A stretch of DNA of 35,638 nt from Dissophora ornata (Eukaryota > Mortierellomycota > Mortierellomycetes > Mortierellales > Mortierellaceae), in assembly GCA_025201705.1 (NCBI GenBank), contig MU616870.1, positions 1-35,638 of the forward strand, in the 5' to 3' direction. Made by a program: the position numbers and the translations under genes. Below, one piece after another: positions 29,385 through 35,638 of the stretch (positions are counted from its first letter, which is position 1; each line of letters opens with the position of its first letter). The notes below the pieces were generated by a model. The model was not told the DNA's origin, ran no database searches, and saw only the letters and a list, made by a program, of their open reading frames with translations.

Positions 29385-31840
29385 TTAGCGAGTGCTGTTC
29401 TCATTCCTGGTAGAGTAGTACAACGGCACAAAGTTGATTTGGCCAGACTCCCATACCTAGAGATAAGCAAGAGGATGAGGATAGGCATTCATCAGCAATC
29501 ATTGCGCGATTCAAGTCTGCACCACTATGGCTGAAGACAAAATAATGCTATAGCCCCTCTTCTCCTCAACGGTCCTTTTCAATAAATAATCCTTACCATT
29601 GCGAGGACTGATGAGCCATCAGACTGCCTCTTGAATGCCATAGTAATCGCTTTGGGCTCACCTCCACGTTCCTCGTCCTCCTCATCCGGCTGCTGTCCAT
29701 TCCAGCCAGGTCCTTGAGCAAGTCCAATCGGTGTAAATATATCCAGGTCTTTCAACATGCTTCCTGTAGTCTTGACTGCAACTATGCCTAGAAATTCAGT
29801 ATTCCTGAACCTGACAACCAATCTCTCACCGATCGGATCTAGCGCCAGCTCTTCAATTGGACCAAATTCCTCTAGCTCCTCTACTCTCCGACAGCCGAAC
29901 CTCCTCCAGTACATATCTCTGATCCTCTCGTGCTCTCCATTACTATCCTGGCCCCGAAGTGCGCTCTTGTACGCCTCAATATCCTCATATCGCAATGACA
30001 TCTTGGCAAAGTTCAGGGGGATCCAGTCTAGTCCTCCAGATCTATGTTCGAAATGGATCGCGCGAATGATATCGTCATCCTGCAGAGAGTAAATCAAATT
30101 GCTACCATCAGGCGTCCAACAGGCAGACTGGACTGTGCCTCCCAAGTCCTTTATCTCGACATACTCCCATGTTGCCGCCTCATAAATACGCACCACCTCC
30201 GACCTGTATGCTATCAGCAAATTCTGACCGCATGGCGACCAACTCAGATAACAGACTGTGGAGCCGTAGAATCCCTTTTCATGTGTAGGCCGAATGTGGG
30301 TATGCAAATTCGGAGTCGTCGCTGATCCAAGTGCAGCCTTAACATTCGAGATTGTCTCTGCCAACGACTCTAGACTCCGGACACTATGAGGAGGGGTCGG
30401 CTTCATACTCAGCCTCAACTCTGTCAGAATCTTGCTCGTTCCATCTCTGATGTAAACCGTAGACGAATGTTCTGATCCGACTGCCAGTAGTTCTCCGCGA
30501 GGATTCCATGACATGTGATTCACCCCTCCTTCCAATTCCTTGAACAAATTTAGTCCAACCCAAGCAGTATCCCGTCCATGATTTGCTTCCTTACTGGGGA
30601 CGCTATACACTTCACTCAACAGTTCTGAAGGCCGATCTTTCAAAGGGTTGGGTTCCTTCAATGCAGCCTCTGCGCCAAAGGGACTATGGTCCCGGAATAC
30701 ATGCCAGAGTGCCACACCATCTGCACAGCCAATCGCCAGGACGACTCCTGACATGGGCTTCCATTCGAGGCTCATGATCCTAGATTGAGCTGGGTATGAG
30801 AGTCCACAAGAATACCAGGCCTCGACAGAAAGGTCATAGACCCAAGCAGAGTCGTTCCAGAGTGCAATTGCTAGCAAGGGTTGATGTGGATGCCAGGCGA
30901 TTTTGCGGATCAAAAGTTTAGCGAGTTTGTCGTGACGGACGATGGTATCGTATGATCCTGAAAGGCTCTACAGAAGCGTAATTGAAAGAGAGCGTCAAAA
31001 TGGTGGCGTTTGAGACCCTCCTTTTTTTTTAAACCCCCTCCTCTTCCTCCTCCTCCTCCTCCTCTCTTTCTGATTGCACGCAAAGTTGACTTACGATATA
31101 CACGTCCAATGCTTTCTTCCACAGTGACCCTGCAGTGTCAATGATTGCTTCAATGTCCCTATCATCAAAATAGTTATACGAGGGGTTATCTTCCGGACGA
31201 TCGCAGCCACGTTCGAACACCCCGACGATTAAAAAAGTTATAATTTTTTTCCATGAGTTACCATTGCTTGGACAGTTCCTCAATCTTATCAAGAATGATT
31301 TGAGGGACAAGACCTGTTGATCTGGTTTCATTCAAGAGTTCCTCCACTGCGGCGTTGACATGGTGGTGATGTGGAATTTGTGTGTTCTTGGACGGCATCG
31401 TCAATGCGGCCTTCAATTCCCCCTAAGTTATATAGGCAATTATCAGACTGATGAGTAATTGCTCAGGGAATTGGTTCCGCGTCCTTTCTTCCACTCCTGC
31501 ACCTCTGCACGCGTCGCTTACATGCTTCTTGACGAAGTTCTTCAAATTTGGATCCTCTGGCCCAGAAACATGGACTGTTGGTTATGGGAAAGAGCGAGTT
31601 GTTAAGATGCGGTCCTTAGGAATATTGAAACGGTTAATGACAGGAGCTGGCCGATGTGGGATAGCATACCCAATGCGGAATTGGATTCACCAATGGTGAT
31701 ATGTTCCTTGGGCGGAAACGTTAACTCATCTACGTTGTTTGATTTTGAAGTTGGAAATAATCAGATTCCGAGTCTGTCGTTTATAGACGGTGACCTGCAT
31801 GAGATTCTGTCGCACCTGTAAAGTCCGCGGTGTGATGCAT
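29385..31840 (-). CDS. AAAS: ALADIN-like WD-repeat nucleoporin
   Basis: ALADIN is a WD40 protein of the nuclear pore complex. My seven-exon model is 31840-31816, 31729-31691, 31574-31522, 31422-31262, 31158-31095, 30967-29597 and 29456-29385, all GT-AG with consistent phases, giving 594 residues (human 546). Evidence: an N-terminal FPPKEHITI segment like the human FPPPPPRGQVTL, then IRKIAWHPHQPLLAIALWND with a first beta-propeller blade, SLEWKPMSGVVLAIGCADGV, HMSWNPRGELLAVGS, YLSWSPCGQNLLIAYRS and ACWTPDGSNLIYSL. The last exon (VWESGQINFVPLYY) matches the human blade-closing GWSTGRIAHIPLYF. Exons 1-3 are very short (25, 39 and 53 bp) and are the least certain part. Pieces of its last intron and exon recur in the array spacers. 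Confidence 0.85.
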
Positions 31841-32086
31841 GTTGCTGATGGTGATCCTGTGTTTTGTCCTGTCGGGCTGTCTGTGACCAGTTGTGGTCCG
31901 AGTGATGTTGACAAGGAGGTAGATCAGCACGATGCTTCTTCCCAAAAAAAAAAAAAAGCGCGATGTTAACGTGACGTTGCTTTCCTCCGTGAAGGTCCGC
32001 ACGACCGTGCGCCGCTGTTCGACTCCCTTTCACTTCTCATCCGCTAAACAATCGTCCACCAACCGCCATCGCCCACAACAACCGCC
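31841..32086. promoter_or_regulatory. Divergent promoter of AAAS and the thioesterase gene
   Basis: The two start codons are only 246 bp apart on opposite strands. The interval contains a 13-base A run (31945-31957) and a C/A-rich leader before the thioesterase ATG. Confidence 0.55.
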
Positions 32087-32866
32087 ATGGCCCCTATTCA
32101 CCGCTTAGCTCAAGTCTCTGCCCACCTCCTCAAGACACCCGCAGCAGTGTCCGCCAGTCCCCTGTTCACCAGCACGTCCAGGCCCTACACCGTCGCCAGG
32201 TTCTCCTCTTCCCTTTCTCGCAACTATACATCCTCCTCCAATACCACCACGTCTTATCAGGTCACTAAAAAGGATCGCGCCTTCTATCCCTATGCCCTTG
32301 ACATCCAATCACGCTGGACTGACAATGATCAATATGGCCATCTCAACAACGCCCATTACTACGCTCTCTTCGACACCGTTATCAACACCTTCCTGATCCA
32401 AGAGACGGGCCTCGATCCTCACAACGATAGCCAGGGCAATGCCATTGGCGTCGTTGCAGAGTCCGGCTGTCAATACTTCAGCTCCCTGTCCTTCCCAGAT
32501 ATGATCGAAGCGCGTTTGGCGGTCGTCAAACTGGGCCGATCAAGCGTTGTGTACCAGGTCGGCATCTTTAAAAAACTGTCGCCTGCAGATCTCGCCTCTG
32601 GAGATGGACATCATGGTCCGCAAGTAATGACAATGCCCGGGTCATCCCCATTATCGGTTGGCGTGTTCTCGAAAGCTGGGACCGCGGTGTCGGACCCTGT
32701 CAAGGAGACGGATGTCAAGAACGTGTTCCATGCATCGCAGATCCGCGGGGATGTGGCAGCAACCGGTCATTTCTGTCATGTATTTGTGGACAAGGTCAGT
32801 CGGCGACCCGTGCCTATCCCGGAGAAGATCCGGGAAGGACTCGAGCTTCTGCAGGTCGCGCCATAG
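32087..32866 (+). CDS. Hotdog-fold acyl-CoA thioesterase, probably mitochondrial
   Basis: A 259-residue intronless protein. The first 55 residues are rich in S, A and R without acidic residues, typical of a mitochondrial presequence. The 4HBT/YbgC-FadM type hotdog domain follows, with the signature SRWTDNDQYGHLNNAHYYAL (residues about 70-89). In this family the aspartate of DNDxxGHLNN is catalytic, and the central helix follows at once (FDTVINTFL). Core strands are seen in GVVAESGCQYFSSLSFPD and LGRSSVVYQVGIF. The enzyme class hydrolyses acyl-CoA to a free acid and CoA; chain-length preference cannot be read. A Pro/Gly-rich loop (about 165-190) is longer than in bacterial relatives. It diverges from AAAS and converges on the SET gene. 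Confidence 0.85.
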   Translation: MAPIHRLAQVSAHLLKTPAAVSASPLFTSTSRPYTVARFSSSLSRNYTSSSNTTTSYQVTKKDRAFYPYALDIQSRWTDNDQYGHLNNAHYYALFDTVINTFLIQETGLDPHNDSQGNAIGVVAESGCQYFSSLSFPDMIEARLAVVKLGRSSVVYQVGIFKKLSPADLASGDGHHGPQVMTMPGSSPLSVGVFSKAGTAVSDPVKETDVKNVFHASQIRGDVAATGHFCHVFVDKVSRRPVPIPEKIREGLELLQVAP

Positions 32867-33367
32867 AGCCGTGTTCGGGCAAATAATAATAGTAATAATA
32901 AAAGAGTTATAGACACCTCACAAAATGGTCGGCCCTGCAGAAACAAAGTGGGGACTTGCGTGTATTAGACGATCAAAGAGAGCTCCGAGGTGAGTCTTTC
33001 GGTGATGGAACGTGTGTCTGAGATCCCATCGCTCTCGATCATCGATTTTTCATAAGACGAAATAGACTTCCACTTCAGGGCACAGCCGCAATTGGGTTGT
33101 GTCCGAAAACACGGGTTTCAGCCAGAGAATCTTGACATTAAACTATGCAGCACTCACTGATGGAGTAGTATGATGACAGAACACGCCTTCATTCAACATT
33201 TTGATAATGGAGTATGTCAGAAAGTATGATATGCCTAGCATTGACTGGGTCCAACGGAGGTGGTGATCGCTACAGCAGAACAGATATCGAGGGTTTGTCG
33301 GCGGGGTAAGAACGCAAACAGTGGGTTCATGTCTCTTGGGGCATTGCGATTTTGTCTTCTCAATGCC
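32867..33367. other. Convergent intergenic region
   Basis: This holds the 3' flank of the thioesterase gene, with AATAATAATAGTAATAATAAA-like poly(A) context near 32880-32900, and that of the SET gene. No coding sequence or RNA gene was recognised. Confidence 0.5.
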
Positions 33368-34240
33368 TTATGACAGGATTAGGCGTCCAGCCATCCCGGC
33401 GCGCTCATGTGATCGAGGGTTCCGGCTATATTGCAAATACCGCTCATATTCGACACCGTCCTCGCCTTCACCCATACGATAGGACTCCAATAGAAGATCC
33501 GCCCATTCCTGTGCGAGTTTGTAGTCCGAATACATTGCGCTGAGCTGATAGCCATCGTAATAGAAGGCGGTTTTTCTACCTAGGCCCCCTGGGCCACCAA
33601 TAGAGTCCAACAGACGCACCACCTCACGCACAAGCTGCATAGCCATCTTTGGGTTAGAGCCGGCGTATTTCATGATAAGGTCGGAGCAGATGTTAATCCT
33701 CGTTACGATCGCATCGTACTCGCTCGATGATGACACTGCACAAATACTACACTGGCAGTCGAATTTAAAGTTCTCTAGAAGAAACTTCTTCCGCTCCTTG
33801 CGAACCGAAAGCGGATCGAAATAGCATGTCAGGATTTCACTTCCTTCCTCAATCTCGCGTACTGCATAAATGCATTCCTTCCTTTTCTTGGAATTCCATG
33901 AATGGCGGACGTTTGGGGAGCATGAATGGTTGATTCGAGAGATCACGCGGTACACAGCGGCATCGACGGCATCTTGACCGAGCGGGAGTGCATTCGTCTT
34001 CACAATGCCCAATTCGGTCGGGAGGTTCTGGTGTACATTGTGTAAGGCGTAGAAGGACTTCTTGTTCTTCTTGGACATGGCTTGAATTGAGACCATCGTC
34101 ACAACCAGGTTAGGAACGACAAAGACAAGAGGCTCTTCCGATATAATGCACTCGCCGTGATGGATATCTCGAGTCGCAAACATCCCTCTGCCCTTGCCGG
34201 GCACGTCTTTGACAATGTAGATGGGTTCGTTGACAATCAT
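33368..34240 (-). CDS. SET-domain protein (SMYD/Set5-like methyltransferase)
   Basis: A 290-residue intronless frame. The SET N-part reads VPGKGRGMFATRDIHHGECI (residues about 14-33), the cofactor motif RINHSCSPNVRHSW is near residue 102-115, and a catalytic-type tyrosine lies in EILTCYFDP. A post-SET cysteine cluster FDCQCSIC follows. Proteins of this class methylate lysines of histones or other proteins. There is no MYND finger, so it is closer to short fungal SET proteins than to animal SMYDs. The C-terminal 110 residues are helical and resemble the TPR-like tail of the group. The ATG at 34240 opens directly ahead of the domain. Confidence 0.85.
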   Translation of the reverse strand: MIVNEPIYIVKDVPGKGRGMFATRDIHHGECIISEEPLVFVVPNLVVTMVSIQAMSKKNKKSFYALHNVHQNLPTELGIVKTNALPLGQDAVDAAVYRVISRINHSCSPNVRHSWNSKKRKECIYAVREIEEGSEILTCYFDPLSVRKERKKFLLENFKFDCQCSICAVSSSSEYDAIVTRINICSDLIMKYAGSNPKMAMQLVREVVRLLDSIGGPGGLGRKTAFYYDGYQLSAMYSDYKLAQEWADLLLESYRMGEGEDGVEYERYLQYSRNPRSHERAGMAGRLILS

Positions 34241-34642
34241 GTCTTTCCAGGCGATATCGAGGTTGAGTATAGTGCGGATGAAAGCGTGAAAGCGTGAAAG
34301 CGTAGTGAATTGGATGGGAGAAAAGATGCTTTTTTTTATTCACAACTGATACTACAACAATCACTGCCTCACACGTGGGACGCCTCTACTAGATCAGTTG
34401 TTGCCCATGGGTCGGCGGTGGCATTAGATCCAAAAAAGGGTTTCAAAGAAAAGTGATTATTGCGGTGGGAAGATGAAGATTTTGGGAACGAGGCAAAGCT
34501 TCCTCCTGTGCACAGCGCCTTTTTTTTTTTTCTGCCTCCAAAGTATTATTGGATGGCAAAATTTGCGCACGCGATAACTTTATTCATAACCTCGTGGTAT
34601 CCGTGAACGAACATTATTGTCCCCCCAACGCCAAGTTTTATT
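34241..34642. other. SET gene promoter and intergenic sequence
   Basis: A 9-bp unit (gtgaaagcg) repeats imperfectly about three times at 34277-34302, 40-60 bp upstream of the SET start. A pyrimidine run lies at 34519-34530. No gene is seen. Confidence 0.5.
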
Positions 34643-35225
34643 TCATCGAGATACAATGGCTTTTCGTAATACGACTGACATCCTGTGAGGACAGCTTTCA
34701 GGGTGACTTCGACCCGAATACATCTCGCCCACGAGGGTATCTGTGGGACGAAGACGGTCCGGCAACCGGCTGCTCCAAGCTAGGGAATAAGCCCCGTCAT
34801 CAACAAAGAGGCGCACAATCCCCCCCCGGACGGCCACAATATGCTTACGGCTGGCACCCCGCGGATAGCTTTAGAGATCGGAGGGTCTTTGCAGACCGAA
34901 GGGCGCACTCCTGATAGCGATCTATTATACGCATCGACAATGCGATGAACAAGACGGGCGAGTGCTGTGCAGTGCTGATCGAGGGACTCCAAAAAATGAC
35001 CCACCATTGATCGAAGCAGGTCATATTTGCTCTTTACACGCCACTTTTTGTGTGTCTCGTGCGACTCCGAGGGGAGATCGTCCCTCTTTTGCATCAAATC
35101 AATAATGACCCCGCAATTGGCTGGTTGTCTTGTCTGTCAGCCTTTATCTCTTCTTTTGGAATAGCACAAACCTTTCCGGGAGTGAAGGCTGATAAAGATC
35201 GGGGGGCTTGCAACGACGATGCCAT
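34643..35225 (-). pseudogene. Possible decayed or mis-modelled gene, minus strand
   Basis: Three minus-strand pieces look protein-like but lie in different frames: a start at 35225 (MASSLQAPRSLSAFTPGK), a helical stretch about 35097-34920 (YDLLRSMVGHFLESLDQH, then ALARLVHRIVDAYNRS), and a final piece 34837-34643 (IVRLFVDDGAYSLAW to a stop). A run of eight G (minus strand, 34820-34827) lies at the last frame change. I found no set of introns of normal length that joins them, so either the gene is broken or the joins escape me. No family is recognised. Confidence 0.3.
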
Positions 35226-35468
35226 GTTGACGACAATCGTTCGTTTCGTTATTCGCACATGACAATTGGCTAATAAAGGGTCAAAAGAGGGAAAGGGGAG
35301 TGTTCTGTTACTTCTGTCTCTTTTGAGCGGTATTTATTTGATGAAAACCATGTGGGAACCACCCGGGATGGACAGAAAGTGTGTCGGCATGTTAGTGCGA
35401 GACAAAGAAGTCATTATGTCTGTCCGACGGAGGATGGACAATCTACAGTTCGCTGTCTTTCCGTCCAT
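35226..35468. other. Intergenic, no gene supported
   Basis: A short plus-strand frame at 35266-35472 exists but has no recognisable features. Confidence 0.4.
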
Positions 35469-35635
35469 ATAACTTTTCTTCTTCTTTTCTTCTTTTCTTC
35501 TCGTTCACTCCGCCAGCATTCTTCACTTGCACCGACATTCCCTTCAGTTCTCTTTCTATCCCCTCCTCCTCCCGTCCCTTTGCCAATTTACTTCACTCCA
35601 CTCCCCCCCCTTTTGCTCGCTCGAACCCTTGCACC
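35469..35635 (+). promoter_or_regulatory. Pyrimidine-rich leader of a gene beyond the right edge
   Basis: About 165 bases are strongly C/T-biased on the plus strand (cttcttcttttcttcttttc at the start, later C runs), the composition seen before fungal start codons. No ATG follows within the window. Confidence 0.5.
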
Positions 35636-35638
35636 CTT

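Noticed and set aside
31205..31225. A tRNA B-box-like word (gttcgaacacc).
   Set aside because: It lies in an AAAS intron, with no A box, acceptor stem or cloverleaf around it.

Overview
The window reads as nuclear DNA of a filamentous fungus, most likely an early-diverging one of the Mortierellaceae (Mortierella/Linnemannia type). Short GT-AG introns interrupt most genes, pyrimidine-rich leaders precede start codons, the housekeeping genes have eukaryotic orthologues (ATG14, TOE1, PET117, UBR7, ALADIN), and one large LRR protein resembles a family I associate with Mortierella. The lineage is an inference; the fungal assignment is firm. Spliced models were built by hand from splice motifs, reading phase and family knowledge.

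Left block (1-8401): a poor left edge with one coding-like fragment. ATG14 (minus; autophagy PI3-kinase complex subunit) and a TOE1-type DEDD exonuclease with a CCCH finger (plus) then diverge from a shared 523-bp promoter that carries a 14-bp minisatellite. A 79-residue two-exon PET117 gene (cytochrome c oxidase assembly) follows and converges on UBR7 (minus; UBR box plus PHD), which contains a probable GC-AG intron. About 1.4 kb (8402-9813) shows no convincing gene.

Central block (9814-29384): a 1061-residue coiled-coil/LRR protein, then a tandem array of seven intronless copies of a type II membrane O-fucosyltransferase-like glycosyltransferase, all on the plus strand. Five copies are intact, one (copy 2) has lost its usual start through a one-base deletion, and one (copy 6) is a truncated pseudogene. 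The spacers are repetitive. They share a promoter block and 3' flank, and they carry decayed pieces of neighbouring genes: the 3' end of the LRR gene (between copies 1 and 2), the last intron and exon of the ALADIN gene (four spacers), and a second, unidentified reverse-strand coding relic (four spacers). These relics record how the array grew by unequal duplication between its two flanking genes, with later deletions and exchange between copies.

Right block (29385-35638): the intact ALADIN nucleoporin gene AAAS (minus, seven exons including very short ones), diverging from a mitochondrial-type hotdog acyl-CoA thioesterase. The thioesterase converges on an intronless SET-domain gene (minus). 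After that comes a weak, possibly decaying coding region, and at the right edge a C/T-rich stretch that looks like the leader of a gene outside the window.

The most unusual part is the LRR/glycosyltransferase locus: a fast-changing membrane glycosyltransferase family next to a receptor-like LRR protein, with spacers that preserve its duplication history.
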